64,000 bases of DNA from Sphingobacteriia bacterium (GCA_011390785.1 JAABRR010000014.1:57015-121014), one strand, 5' to 3'. Positions 35,953-46,157 are shown, counted from the first letter of the stretch. The notes: generated from the sequence alone by a model not told the origin. Numbers and translations are program-made.

Positions 35953-38391
35953 ATGAATATTTTAAAATACACAACCATTCTCCTAATCATTTCCATGTTC
36001 TTCAGCAGCATGCTGATAGCCCAACAAAACCAGGCCCAGATAAGCGGATATGTCTTTAATCCCGATCGCGAACCCGCTTTATATTCTACAGTCATGCTGC
36101 TCAACAAGGACTCGGTACTGATAAAAGGGACATTAAGCGAGGAAGACGGACAATTTGTTCTTGAAAATATTAGTCCGGGAGAATACTTCATACAGGTGCG
36201 CAATTTAGAGTTCAAAACATATATTACTGATTTGATTACAGTTAAACAGAATGAGAAGTATATGATTGACTGGATCATTCTTTCACCGGCCAGTTATGAT
36301 CTGGGAGAAGTAGTTATTACAGCAGAAAAATCACTGATTGAAATACATCCCGATAAGATGGTCTATAATGTATCGGCCAGCGCCAATTCATCGGGAAGCA
36401 ACGGGCTTGAACTGCTGGCAAAAGCTCCCGGAGTAACCATAGATATGGACAACAACATAAGTGTGCAGGGTAAATCGGGTGTACTGATCTTTATCAATGG
36501 CCGGCCAACAAGGCTCTCAGGTACTGATCTGGCAAACATGCTCGAAGGAATGCGGTCTGACAATATCGAATCTATAGAGATTATTACCAACCCCTCTTCA
36601 AGGTATGATGCAGAAGGAACAGCCGGAATCATCAACATAATAATGAAGAAGAACATGAACACGGGTTTTAACGGCAACCTGGTTTCCAGCTATTCTCTGG
36701 GTAATCATGGCCGTGGTAGCCTGGGAACAACCTTCAATTACAATACGGATAAACTGACCTTTAACACAAGTATTGCTATTACAGATGCTGATTATCAGGA
36801 CGATTTTGTTGAACTTTCAGAACAAAATACATATATGCTCGATATGGCTAATGATGCGTTGTATAGCAGAAGGGGATACAATTTTTCCAGTGGTATTGAC
36901 TATACCATCAATGAAAAAAATTCTGTAAGCGTTGATGGAAGGGTGTTTTATACAGACAGAAGTGGCTTGTCTGTAAATAACACAGGTATTATTGATGCGG
37001 CAAGTGCCCTGCCCATTGAGTATCTTTTTGCCGAATCCATTGAGAAGGATCCATCAGAAAACTATATGCTAAATGTAAACTATCGCCATGTTCCCGGCAG
37101 TAATTCCACTCTTTCAACAGATATCAGCTTTGGCAAGTATGCAGTAAATGGTGGCACCGAGCAACCCAACACCTATTTTGATGAAAACAATAACGGAATA
37201 ACCAGAACCGTAAACAGCCGTTTTGACACCCAAACCTATATCGATATTATCTCTGCTATGATTGACTATGAGCAGAAATTCGGATTCCTCACCTTTTCTA
37301 CCGGAGCCAAGTATTCGTTTATAAGCACGGATAACAATCTGGAATTTTTTAACATCCCCGATGGCACCCCCGTATTGGATGTTAACCGCAGCAACGACTT
37401 TACCTACGAAGAAAATGTGGCAGCATTTTACTTTATGATGAATGCTACCCCCAATCAATATCTTTCGCTGAATGCGGGCATCCGCATGGAAAACACTACA
37501 TCGCTGGGAGTTCTTGATAGCGAGATACCCACCAATGATGACAGAGTGCCAAGGAACTATAATGATTTCTTTCCCAATATAGGGATATCATACAACAATC
37601 AGAAAAAAAGTGTAATAAGTGCAAGTATTGGCCGACGGATTACCCGGCCCAACTATCAGTACCTGAACCCGTTTGAATCGAAAATGAGCGAACTCCAGTC
37701 GTGGAAAGGAAATCCTTTCCTACAGCCCAATTACATTACCAATTATCAGCTATCCTACTCCTGGAACAGAAGGCTGGTAATATCCAATACCTATAGCATA
37801 ACACGCGATTTTTTTGCCAATATATTTTATATTGCAGGAGACCTGGGGAGTATTATGACCCCAAGAAACATGGATAAGGTTATCAATAACGGATTGTCGG
37901 TTACCTATCCGGTGCAGGCGTTTCCCTGGTGGCAATTCAATGCTTTTTTTAATTACAACTATTCAACCTACAATGGCGAAATGGATGGAACGGTTATAGA
38001 CCTGAAAGCCAATACCTATAATGCCCGTATGCAGAATATGTTCAAACTGCCGGGAGGTGTTGGATTGGAACTGACCTACTCCTATAACAGCCCCTTAATC
38101 TGGAGAGGTTCAATAAAAGTAGAAAGTTTCCAGCGATTGAATGTAGGTTTAAGAAAGGACTTCATGAACCGGCAATTGCTTGTGCAAATTACCGGCAACG
38201 ACGTATTCAGAACCAACAGCGACTATTTCTACAGCAGCAACTATGGCGGCCTGGTAACGGATGGTGTAAGAACTTTTGACAGCCAGCGGATTGGATTCAG
38301 TTTAACCTGGAACTTCGGCAACCAGCAGGCAAAAGCACGCCAGAGAAGCCGATCGGCCATAGATGAAGAGATGCAAAGAATATCGGAATAA
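35953..38391 (+). CDS. TonB-receptor-like outer membrane beta-barrel protein, paralog 2
   Basis: This is the tandem paralog of the preceding gene, almost equal in length (812 residues) and with the same architecture. It has a signal peptide (about 1-23, ending MLIAQ), an AQISGYVFNPDREPALYST regulatory-like domain, a plug (DLGEVVITAEKSLIEIHPDK; GLELLAKAPGVTI; INGRPTRLSGTDLANMLEGM; YDAEGTAGIINIIMK) and a barrel. The DAEGTAGIINI box is typical of this family. Sequence divergence is high in the barrel and low in the plug, so the copies arose by an old duplication and probably differ in ligand. It is the end of the operon; the next gene is convergent. Confidence 0.88.
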   Translation: MNILKYTTILLIISMFFSSMLIAQQNQAQISGYVFNPDREPALYSTVMLLNKDSVLIKGTLSEEDGQFVLENISPGEYFIQVRNLEFKTYITDLITVKQNEKYMIDWIILSPASYDLGEVVITAEKSLIEIHPDKMVYNVSASANSSGSNGLELLAKAPGVTIDMDNNISVQGKSGVLIFINGRPTRLSGTDLANMLEGMRSDNIESIEIITNPSSRYDAEGTAGIINIIMKKNMNTGFNGNLVSSYSLGNHGRGSLGTTFNYNTDKLTFNTSIAITDADYQDDFVELSEQNTYMLDMANDALYSRRGYNFSSGIDYTINEKNSVSVDGRVFYTDRSGLSVNNTGIIDAASALPIEYLFAESIEKDPSENYMLNVNYRHVPGSNSTLSTDISFGKYAVNGGTEQPNTYFDENNNGITRTVNSRFDTQTYIDIISAMIDYEQKFGFLTFSTGAKYSFISTDNNLEFFNIPDGTPVLDVNRSNDFTYEENVAAFYFMMNATPNQYLSLNAGIRMENTTSLGVLDSEIPTNDDRVPRNYNDFFPNIGISYNNQKKSVISASIGRRITRPNYQYLNPFESKMSELQSWKGNPFLQPNYITNYQLSYSWNRRLVISNTYSITRDFFANIFYIAGDLGSIMTPRNMDKVINNGLSVTYPVQAFPWWQFNAFFNYNYSTYNGEMDGTVIDLKANTYNARMQNMFKLPGGVGLELTYSYNSPLIWRGSIKVESFQRLNVGLRKDFMNRQLLVQITGNDVFRTNSDYFYSSNYGGLVTDGVRTFDSQRIGFSLTWNFGNQQAKARQRSRSAIDEEMQRISE

Positions 38392-38449
38392 GCAGATACA
38401 ACAACCGGCTTATCAATTGTAAGAAGCTTACCATCTGAAATATGCCCTT

Positions 38450-41400
38450 TCAGGATATTTCTTTTACTTCACCCAGATCAATAAACACCAGGAATTTCTT
38501 TACGGTTGTATATCCCATTTCGGCAATAATGCCTGCATATTTATTTATTTGTACAATGTGTTCCGGTGCAGGGTTACCGGTTTTGTAATCAATAATAACC
38601 GCATTGTCTCCATCCAGAATTACCCTGTCGGTGCGGTAAAACCGACCGTTTTTATCATACATACCACATTCATTTTTAGCGCGGATATCTTGCTGAAAAT
38701 ATTTACTTAGGGCCGGGTGACTTACAATATTCAAAATTTTTGTTTCCAGAACATTCATCTCATCCTGATCTAACTGGCCCGATAATAAGTATTGCTGTAA
38801 AACACCTGATATATCTTCCTTTTTGTGGATTTTCTCCATGATATCATGAATCCGTGATCCTCTTTCTGATGCGGTTGTATGGATATCATGAGTTTCCAGT
38901 TGGCGCGAACGGATGGCTATTTTCCCTACCCAATTGGTACTTATATATTCACCGAAAATGGTTTCCATATTCCCATTCTGAGATGAGTCATCTCTTGCAA
39001 TAATACAATTTTCATTTTCTCCAAAGCAATATGTTGCAGAATTCTCGTTCCATACTCCTTCTGTTTCAAGGAACTTTTGAAGCAGGCCGGCAAGATTTTT
39101 ATCAGAAAATTTGCCTGAGGCGGGGTATTTGGAGAGGATAAAAAGCTTGTTTGCAGCCCTGGTAAATGCCACGTATACTACATTGATTATATCGAGAAAA
39201 GTTTTGCCTTTTTCTTTCAGCCATAGTTCTTCGTAAGGGGTACCTTCCATGGCAGAAGAAAGAGTAAGCCAGGCAATTGTTAGTGGGTTGGTTTCTTCCA
39301 TGTTTTCCAGGCTTACCCACTCGCCCTGTTTACCAAGCTTTCTCGAAAAGTCTTTATCAACAAATGGAAAGATAACTACAGGAAATTCCAACCCTTTCGA
39401 TTTGTGGATGGTCATTACCTGCACCGCATTTACCCCTTCGGGCACAACAACAGAATATTTTTGCGAGTTTTCATCCCACCACTCAAGAAAATCGGGTAAA
39501 GATGATACAAAACGGTTGCTGTAATCGAAAAGCACATCCATAAAAAAGGCAATAAAAGGATCGGGAGTATGGCTGGCGAAAAAACCCCGGACAATGGTTT
39601 CGCCCAACTCGTAAATACCCAGATAACGATATTTGCTGAGGGGGAAGAAAACCCCTCTGTGCTTTAAAAACAGCTCGAAGTTTGCCAGTTCTCCTATGTT
39701 CAATTCTGATGACTTATGATCCCGCCTATCATTTCTGTTCAGGGCTTTAAGGCTTGTAAGCAAATCATTAAGGGGTTCGGTAAGGGTTTTATTTTTGGCC
39801 AAAAAAGTAAGAATTTCTACTTTACTTACTTCATCGCGGGCATTAACAATGAGCCGCATAACTGACAGCATGAAATTTACCTTTGGCGATTGGTTAAGCA
39901 GCAAAGATTCTGACGAGATTACATTCACATCGTTTTCGAGCAAAAACTTCGCAATAGCGCTGGCTTCGCTATTTGATCTACACAGGATGGTTATATCGTT
40001 AAGTGGGTGTCCTGTGTCTTTAAGTTGGCCTATGATCTCAAAAATTTGCTGGTGCGTATTTTCTGTGTAACCGGGATCTTCTTCTGCCAGATTTTTCAGG
40101 AAATCTATCTGCACATAACCCCCTGTTTTTTCGGGTCTTGCATTTTGACGTTGGTTTGCATAAATACCTGCTAAACCAGGGGGAAGATAACTTTTTGCAA
40201 AATCAAAAAACCGGTTGTTAAAGTCTATAATTTTCTCTAACGATCTCCAGTTGGTATCCAGTTGCCTGGGTTCATAATTACGAATAAGAGTTTGTTCCCA
40301 CAGTTCTTTTGATTCGGCGGTTATACTTTCCTGCAACCCGGGTAAATTAGCAAACTGCTCAACATCGCCGTTTCGCCAGCGGTAAATGGCTTGTTTACCA
40401 TCGCCTACAATAAGGTTGGTGTTTGCCGATGCCAGCGAATTATCTATAAGTGGAAGCAGGTTTTGCCATTGCAGGCCCGATGTATCCTGAAATTCGTCAA
40501 TCATAAAATGCTGGTAGCGTTCACCGATCCTTTCATAAATAAAGGGTGCCGATTCTACAGCTACAATTTCTGAAATCTTTTTATTAAAGTCGGAAATGTG
40601 CAGCAAAGATTGCTCCGATTTTATTTCATCCATTACCTTTTCGAGCTCGCAAAGCACGGCCATAGGGAAAAGGTGCTTTTTAACCAGGGTGTGTATCTTG
40701 TAATTACTCAACCCGTTTTGGGCCAGTTCCTGTATTTGTTGTGCATAGGCAGCCAGCTCACTTTTTATAGAATCAATAGCATTGGCAACAGATGCAGAAG
40801 CCTTGGTGGCAGTCCATTTATCGTCTTGTAGGGTGGTTAGTACATACGAATTGGGAATTATTTTCTGGGCTATAAGTCCTTTGGCCAGGTTGGCAAACCA
40901 GGTTCCGATACCGGTTTTTCCGCGGTAAAACATTTCAGCAGGTATTTGATTTTCTTCAATCAAAACCCAGGCTTTACCGGCGATTAATTTCACCGATTCT
41001 TCAAAATCCTGAATGCTTTTACGCAGGTTTCGGTGTATTTTGGAAAAATCGTCGAGTGTAATGTTTTTAAGTTGATCAATGTATATACCCCCTTTTTCAT
41101 CCATTAAAGTGCGGGCCAGACGTGCCATGTCGTACTCAATAAAATGGCTTTGTTCGTCATCGGTACGCGATTCAATATAGTCTATCAGCAGCTTGGTAAG
41201 AGCAGGTTCTTCTCCGGCTCTGCTAACCATCAAATCGATGGCCTGCCCCAGCATCTGGTCCTGATCCAGTTCCACATCAAAGTTTACAGGCAATTTAAGG
41301 TCAAAGGCAAAACTCCTGATAATCCTATGGGCAAAACTATCGATGGTGCTTACACTAAAATCGGCGTAATTATGTAGAATAAGAGTGAGCGCCAGTTGCG

Positions 41401-41692
41401 CATTACGAATAATCTCTGAGCTATCCAGTTTTATTGACTCTTTCAATGAATTGAGAAGCTGAATAGTCTTCTTTGGCCGTTCATCTGATTTTTTACCGGC
41501 CAAAGATGTCAGATCGCCCAATGCTTCAATAATTCTTTCCTTCATTTCGGCAGCGGCAGCATTGGTGAAAGTAATGGCCAAAATACTACGGATTTTTTCC
41601 GGATTAACCAGGATGATCTGAAGATATTCGCTTACCAGGGTGTAAGTTTTGCCACTTCCGGCAGATGATTTGTAAACAATAAAGTTTTGCAT
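38450..41692 (-). CDS. AddA/RecB-like UvrD-type helicase with C-terminal nuclease domain
   Basis: This superfamily 1 helicase-nuclease of 1080 residues repairs double-strand breaks. Walker A lies at the very N-terminus (YKSSAGSGKTYTL, Lys15). Further UvrD motifs are ILAITFTNAAAAEMKERI, the DEFQD box (HFMIDEFQDTSGLQWQ), VGDGKQAIYRWRNGD, VMTIHKSKGLEFPVVI and VVYVAFTRAANKLF. The C-terminus holds a PD-(D/E)XK RecB-type nuclease with YRTDRVILDG and IIDYKTGNP (D1035, K1037). The normal AddB/RecC-like partner gene is not next to it. It is divergent from the T9SS protein gene at 41874. Confidence 0.92.
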   Translation of the reverse strand: MQNFIVYKSSAGSGKTYTLVSEYLQIILVNPEKIRSILAITFTNAAAAEMKERIIEALGDLTSLAGKKSDERPKKTIQLLNSLKESIKLDSSEIIRNAQLALTLILHNYADFSVSTIDSFAHRIIRSFAFDLKLPVNFDVELDQDQMLGQAIDLMVSRAGEEPALTKLLIDYIESRTDDEQSHFIEYDMARLARTLMDEKGGIYIDQLKNITLDDFSKIHRNLRKSIQDFEESVKLIAGKAWVLIEENQIPAEMFYRGKTGIGTWFANLAKGLIAQKIIPNSYVLTTLQDDKWTATKASASVANAIDSIKSELAAYAQQIQELAQNGLSNYKIHTLVKKHLFPMAVLCELEKVMDEIKSEQSLLHISDFNKKISEIVAVESAPFIYERIGERYQHFMIDEFQDTSGLQWQNLLPLIDNSLASANTNLIVGDGKQAIYRWRNGDVEQFANLPGLQESITAESKELWEQTLIRNYEPRQLDTNWRSLEKIIDFNNRFFDFAKSYLPPGLAGIYANQRQNARPEKTGGYVQIDFLKNLAEEDPGYTENTHQQIFEIIGQLKDTGHPLNDITILCRSNSEASAIAKFLLENDVNVISSESLLLNQSPKVNFMLSVMRLIVNARDEVSKVEILTFLAKNKTLTEPLNDLLTSLKALNRNDRRDHKSSELNIGELANFELFLKHRGVFFPLSKYRYLGIYELGETIVRGFFASHTPDPFIAFFMDVLFDYSNRFVSSLPDFLEWWDENSQKYSVVVPEGVNAVQVMTIHKSKGLEFPVVIFPFVDKDFSRKLGKQGEWVSLENMEETNPLTIAWLTLSSAMEGTPYEELWLKEKGKTFLDIINVVYVAFTRAANKLFILSKYPASGKFSDKNLAGLLQKFLETEGVWNENSATYCFGENENCIIARDDSSQNGNMETIFGEYISTNWVGKIAIRSRQLETHDIHTTASERGSRIHDIMEKIHKKEDISGVLQQYLLSGQLDQDEMNVLETKILNIVSHPALSKYFQQDIRAKNECGMYDKNGRFYRTDRVILDGDNAVIIDYKTGNPAPEHIVQINKYAGIIAEMGYTTVKKFLVFIDLGEVKEIS

Positions 41693-41873
41693 AAGTATAG
41701 ATGACGTTCTTGCTTCTTCAGAAAATAATTACCTTTATTGAATCTCCTGTATGATTTTGACTGCAATTTAGTTAATTTTGCTAAGCTATGGTTATTTTAC
41801 CGGCTATTTTCATTCTACTTTGACATAATATGCTCCCTAATCTGAAACCGATTTCTAAACCAAATACACATCA

Positions 41874-44276
41874 ATGAAAAATTATTTACACTTTTCCAGG
41901 AAAATTTCTTTCCTGATGTTTTTTATGATTGTTCCTTTTCTTACGAATGCACAATGGAATGTAAACACTCTCGGGAATTTGCTGATTTCCGATTTACAGG
42001 TGGCCAGTTTGCAAACTGCCGAAACGCATGATGGGAAATTATGGGTTTCTTACTATCATGAGTCGGGCTCCAACTATAATATGATGGCGCAGCTTTTTGA
42101 TGCCGATGGTAAAAAATTACTGGGTGATAATGGTGTTTTGGTAAACAACAACCCGTCGGGCACCGCAATTTTTGTCTATAATGTAGCTGCTGATGCTGAT
42201 GGCAACTTTATTATCGGCATGCAGGACCAGCGAGATGGTGGCCAAAAAGCTGTTCTTTATAAAATTGGGCAGGATGGAAATCATTTATGGTCACAAGAGG
42301 GTGTTCAGCTGGGAGAAGGTCTTGCTCCCTGGCCTGAAGTTCTCTCGAATGGAGATGTTGTGGTTTCATGGGAGAGTTTTTCAATTGGAACTATATCCAT
42401 GCACAAACTATCTGCTGATGCTGATTTCTTGTGGGCCGAGCCCATCTCATTAAGGGTAGAATCTTCGAATACCACCCGGGCACAAATTGTTGCCAATCTC
42501 GATGGTAAATTTACCGTTGTATATCAGCGAAGAAGCTTTGGAATTTCTACTACTCTTTATGCACAGCAATTTGCCAACGATGGTACTCCCGCTTTTAATC
42601 CGTTGCAACTTGGTGAATATACCACCAGTGGAGCACGGTACTATTCCGTTCAGGCTGATGCTGATACTACCTATGTGGGTTATTATGCTGCCGCAGGGAA
42701 TCGTTTTAATTCTTACCTGCAACGTATTAATCCTGATGGCACTACCCCCTATGGCATGAATGGTGCTAATTTTAATACAGAAACAGAACCTTTGGACAAT
42801 TATCAGCAATTTACTTCCATTAAGCTTGATCATGAGTCAGACTATGTGTGGTCGGTTTGTGGTTTCAGCGATCCCAACCAGGATAACTATGGATTGTACG
42901 TTCAGAAATTTAACAAACTAACGGGCGCAAGGCAACTTACCGATCTGGGGAAAGAAATTTATCCTATAACCAGCAAACGCGATACTCCTGCCGGCTCATT
43001 GCTTTTAAATGACGACGCCCCTTTGATCATGTCTTACGATATCGATTACAAAATATACGTTACCAGGTTGGATAAAAACGGCGATTTTGCATGGGAGTAT
43101 GAAAGGATGGAGATCAGTTCTACCACAGCTTCTCTGGCAAGTGGCAAAGGCCGGTTCGCTTTTAATCATGTGGGCCCCAATTGGGTTGCCGGCATCTGGA
43201 CCGAAAAAAGGGGTGCAATTACCAATGGATTTATTCAGGGAGTATCTGTTAACGGGCTTATATCGATTGAGGTAGAAACCGATGGAGGTGTTCCTGCTGA
43301 AATTTCTGAAAATGGTGGCACTTTGCAGCTCATGTCCACTATCTATCCTTCTGTTGCCAATCAGATGGTAGAATGGAGTGCTGATGGCTATGAATCGCTG
43401 GTTGTTGTTGACGATAACGGGCTGGTTACAGCCGTTGGCAATGGTACTGCCTGGGTAAAGGCAACAGCTGTGCAAGATAATAATTTGGCAGACTCTGTTA
43501 TGATAACCACAGGCTGCCAGGTTACGCAACCGATTGGGCCCATCGCAGGTACCGAAAATGTTTGCAACAATGCAACCGGGATAATTTTCTCAGTACCAGT
43601 GTTTGAAGGGGCAACCAGCTATGTTTGGTCAGTACCGGCAGGCTTTATAATTACATCCGGAGATGACACCAACGAAATTACCGTTGATTTTTCTGCAGAA
43701 GCAGTTTCCGGCGACATAACTGTTTACGTACTGTTTGGAACCGATTGTATGACCGACCCATCTGACGAATTTGCCGTTACTGTTTCAGAGATACCTGATG
43801 CTGCTGTTATTTCTCAGGAAGGAGATGTTCTTACCAGCAGTGCAACCGAAGGCAATCAATGGTATCTTGATGGTGTTGCCATTGATGGAGCAACCGGAAA
43901 TCAGCATGTAGCTGTTGCGGAAGGTGACTATTATGTTGTTGTAACCGTTGGAAATTGCAGCTCAGAACCATCCAATACCATTAATGTTGTACCTGTTAAT
44001 GTTTCTGAAGTGTTTTCTGCAGGGTCGTTCGATGTCTATCCAAATCCCAACCAGGGAAGATTCGATGTTAAAATGCCTTTTAAGACAGGCGAGTTAGTCT
44101 CTATCATGATTTATGATGTAAAAGGACAGCTAATTTTCCATGAACATCATTTTACGGTAAGCGAAAAACAGACTTCTAAAATTGATATGCAGACAGTTCC
44201 GGATGGGTTGTATATGATGGTATTGAAAGGTGAATCAAAATCCTGGTCAGGAAAGTTTGTTGTTTCCAATCCTTAA
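41874..44276 (+). CDS. Secreted T9SS-cargo protein with beta-propeller-like and Ig-like domains
   Basis: This 800-residue exported protein has a signal peptide (about 1-25, ending LTNAQ). Residues about 26-450 are beta-propeller-like repeats (HDGKLWVSYYHESG; DADGNFIIGMQDQRDGG; NGDVVVSWESF) of unknown specificity. A Big2/Ig-like segment is at about 460-550 (PSVANQMVEWSADGYESLVV), and a PKD-type segment at about 560-650 with paired cysteines. The T9SS type A sorting domain is at about 715-800 (FDVYPNPNQGRFDVKM to the end, GKFVVSNP). The last domain sends it through the type IX system to the cell surface or medium. No enzyme signature was seen. It stands alone, with promoter space of 180 bases shared with the AddA-like gene. 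Confidence 0.85.
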   Translation: MKNYLHFSRKISFLMFFMIVPFLTNAQWNVNTLGNLLISDLQVASLQTAETHDGKLWVSYYHESGSNYNMMAQLFDADGKKLLGDNGVLVNNNPSGTAIFVYNVAADADGNFIIGMQDQRDGGQKAVLYKIGQDGNHLWSQEGVQLGEGLAPWPEVLSNGDVVVSWESFSIGTISMHKLSADADFLWAEPISLRVESSNTTRAQIVANLDGKFTVVYQRRSFGISTTLYAQQFANDGTPAFNPLQLGEYTTSGARYYSVQADADTTYVGYYAAAGNRFNSYLQRINPDGTTPYGMNGANFNTETEPLDNYQQFTSIKLDHESDYVWSVCGFSDPNQDNYGLYVQKFNKLTGARQLTDLGKEIYPITSKRDTPAGSLLLNDDAPLIMSYDIDYKIYVTRLDKNGDFAWEYERMEISSTTASLASGKGRFAFNHVGPNWVAGIWTEKRGAITNGFIQGVSVNGLISIEVETDGGVPAEISENGGTLQLMSTIYPSVANQMVEWSADGYESLVVVDDNGLVTAVGNGTAWVKATAVQDNNLADSVMITTGCQVTQPIGPIAGTENVCNNATGIIFSVPVFEGATSYVWSVPAGFIITSGDDTNEITVDFSAEAVSGDITVYVLFGTDCMTDPSDEFAVTVSEIPDAAVISQEGDVLTSSATEGNQWYLDGVAIDGATGNQHVAVAEGDYYVVVTVGNCSSEPSNTINVVPVNVSEVFSAGSFDVYPNPNQGRFDVKMPFKTGELVSIMIYDVKGQLIFHEHHFTVSEKQTSKIDMQTVPDGLYMMVLKGESKSWSGKFVVSNP

Positions 44277-44331
44277 AGGATATTGCGATGCAGATACTAG
44301 ATATGAATTGCATCAGGCATAGTTAGGATGT

Positions 44332-45273
44332 TTAATTCTTTAATTCTGCTGCCAGTTCGGCAGAAATGTAGTTGTCATATCCCTTGCACACATCTCCGGC
44401 AAAAGCCGAACCGAATTTGAGAATTTTTTCCCATTTTTCCGCAGGAAGGGAGTTTACATTTTTGGTATTGATTTTGAGTTTCAGAAGACCGTAAATAACT
44501 CCGGCATTAAAGTTATCGCCAGCGCCAATGGTGCTAACCACCTCAATTTTTGGGGTTGGGAAAAAGGCGCAGTTGGAGGATGTGTTCAGGTAAATGCCCG
44601 AAGCGCTATGGGTAACGATCAGGGGTTTTTCCATCAATTGTTCCACATGTGTCAGTTTCTGATGATTGCTTTCACCAAAAATTATTTTCAGATCTTCATT
44701 ACTTGCCCGTATTACATCGGCTAGTCCCATATTCTCCAAAAGCATGGGACGTAGTTTTTCCAGTTCATGGGCATGAGGTTTTCTGAAATTCGGATCGTAA
44801 ACAATCATGGCACCCTGTTCACGCGCTTTCTTCACAATTTTGATCACTGTGCTTCTTATGGCCGGATCAATGCCAAAGAACGAACCGAACAGAAAAATAT
44901 CGTTCGGGGTAAACTCCGGTAGGGTTAGTTGTAGTCTCTTTTTTGGATATTGCTTGTAAAACTCATAGGAAGCATCGCCCTTTTCGTTGAGGAAGGCAAG
45001 AGCTAAAGGTGTTTTCCCTTCTGTGTATCGATATATATATTCAGTTTTTACCTTGTTTTGGCTTAGAAATTCTGCCAGGAAGTTCCCTCCCTGGTCCATA
45101 CCAAACTCAGACAGGAAGCTTACATCAACACCTGCGCGTCCAAGCGAAATGGCACTGTTTAGCATTGACCCGCCTGCACGGGCAGCTTTTACATCTTGCT
45201 GGTTAAAAATAATGTCTATCAGGCTTTCTCCAATGGCATATACTTTTCTCACGGCTTTTAGGGTTTGGTTCAT
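44332..45273 (-). CDS. PfkB-family carbohydrate kinase (fructokinase/ribokinase type)
   Basis: This cytoplasmic kinase of 313 residues phosphorylates a sugar or nucleoside with ATP. Family signatures: the N-terminal VYAIGESLIDIIF, ARAGGSMLNSAISLGRAGVD (substrate-side Gly motif), and the C-terminal anion hole STIGAGDNFNAGVIYGLL with catalytic base D253. Closest in style to bacterial fructokinases, but the sugar cannot be fixed from sequence. The start used begins MNQTLKAVRKV; an internal GTG seven codons later would place the start right at the conserved VYAIGE. It is a single gene, convergent with the T9SS protein and divergent from the barrel protein. Confidence 0.88.
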   Translation of the reverse strand: MNQTLKAVRKVYAIGESLIDIIFNQQDVKAARAGGSMLNSAISLGRAGVDVSFLSEFGMDQGGNFLAEFLSQNKVKTEYIYRYTEGKTPLALAFLNEKGDASYEFYKQYPKKRLQLTLPEFTPNDIFLFGSFFGIDPAIRSTVIKIVKKAREQGAMIVYDPNFRKPHAHELEKLRPMLLENMGLADVIRASNEDLKIIFGESNHQKLTHVEQLMEKPLIVTHSASGIYLNTSSNCAFFPTPKIEVVSTIGAGDNFNAGVIYGLLKLKINTKNVNSLPAEKWEKILKFGSAFAGDVCKGYDNYISAELAAELKN

Positions 45274-45343
45274 TACAAAAATATACCTTTTTTTAGGTTA
45301 TTGACGTACGATTTCTATTTTTTTGAACCAAACGTTTAGATAA

Positions 45344-45374
45344 TCTGTTTTTGTGAACAATGGTATTAATTTTG
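45344..45374 (+). promoter_or_regulatory. Probable promoter of the small outer membrane protein gene
   Basis: A perfect -7 TAATTTTG (45367-45374) is preceded after 19 bases by TCTG (45344-45347), three of four bases of TTTG. The leader to the ATG at 45412 is about 30 bases. Confidence 0.5.
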
Positions 45375-45411
45375 AGGTTTAAGAATCATATTATTTTAAT
45401 TATTCGCAACC

Positions 45412-45987
45412 ATGACTTACCGTAATATTTTAATATCCATTTCTTTACTATTCCTTATGCCTTTTTTGGGCCTGGCAAATGATGATGACGAAGTTGACGT
45501 AAAAGACCTGCCCATAAAGGAACGGATATTTGTTGGAGGAAACCTTGGGCTCCAGATCAGCAACATTAATACTTCTGTGGTGGTTTCTCCCATGGTGGGA
45601 TTTCGGTTTACCAACAGAATTTCAGCGGGTGTTAACCTTACTTACCAATATTATAGAGACCGCGGCTGGGGAAATCTGGCCGGATTTACATCGGTTACCC
45701 ATATTTACGGAGGGAGTGTTTTTGCACGATACCGCATTACGCGTCAGTTTTTCGCTCATGCCGAATATGAAGCACTTAACCTGGATTCGCAAATGGCATG
45801 GCAACTCAACACTCCCGGTACTTCAGGGCGTTTCTGGGAACAAAATTATTTTCTCGGAGGTGGATACCGGGCTCCGTTAGGACCAAGGGCCAATCTTAAT
45901 CTTATGCTACTTTATAATTTTAACAACAATAGTGTTGTGTATTTCCAGAACCCGATTTTCAGGCTGGGTGTTGATGTTCGTCTATGA
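45412..45987 (+). CDS. Small outer membrane beta-barrel protein
   Basis: This 191-residue protein has a signal peptide (about 1-22) and an acidic mature start (NDDDEVDVKDLPIKERI). About eight amphipathic strands follow (FVGGNLGLQISNI, VSPMVGFRFTNRISAGVNLT, IYGGSVFARYRITRQFFAHA, NYFLGGGYRAPLG, NPIFRLGVDVRL), ending in an aromatic-poor strand. This is the porin/OmpW-like small barrel format; the exact family is not recognised. It has its own promoter and a strong terminator 6 bases after the stop, so it is monocistronic. Confidence 0.78.
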   Translation: MTYRNILISISLLFLMPFLGLANDDDEVDVKDLPIKERIFVGGNLGLQISNINTSVVVSPMVGFRFTNRISAGVNLTYQYYRDRGWGNLAGFTSVTHIYGGSVFARYRITRQFFAHAEYEALNLDSQMAWQLNTPGTSGRFWEQNYFLGGGYRAPLGPRANLNLMLLYNFNNNSVVYFQNPIFRLGVDVRL

Positions 45988-45992
45988 TAAAT

Positions 45993-46026
45993 TACTTCGG
46001 AATAAATATTATTGTTTTCCGAAGTA
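45993..46026 (+). terminator. Terminator of the small outer membrane protein gene
   Basis: A perfect 10-bp stem (TACTTCGGAA 45993-46002 with TTCCGAAGTA 46017-46026) follows the stop directly, then an interrupted T-rich stretch. Confidence 0.75.
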
Positions 46027-46083
46027 TATTTTAAAAACTTTTCTGCTCAAAATTTGTTTTAACAATTAAATTCCCGACATACC

Positions 46084-46121
46084 ATTCCTGAATTCTCTTA
46101 AAGAGTTTCAGGAATTTTTTT
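46084..46121 (+). terminator. Second hairpin with T-run before the P5C dehydrogenase gene
   Basis: A 9-bp stem ATTCCTGAA (46084-46092) with TTCAGGAAT (46107-46115) contains an inner CTCT/AGAG pair, and is followed by seven T. It could be a backup terminator for the upstream gene. It lies only 37 bases before the pruA-like start, so attenuation of that gene is also possible. Confidence 0.6.
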
Positions 46122-46157
46122 ATAAAATCTACAACCCATAAAAAGCTGTCATTTGTT

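Noticed and set aside
45273..45284. Leaderless transcription of the PfkB gene from TATTTTTG just before the ATG
   Set aside because: The -7 match is perfect but no -33 is found, and AT-rich DNA makes such matches frequent.
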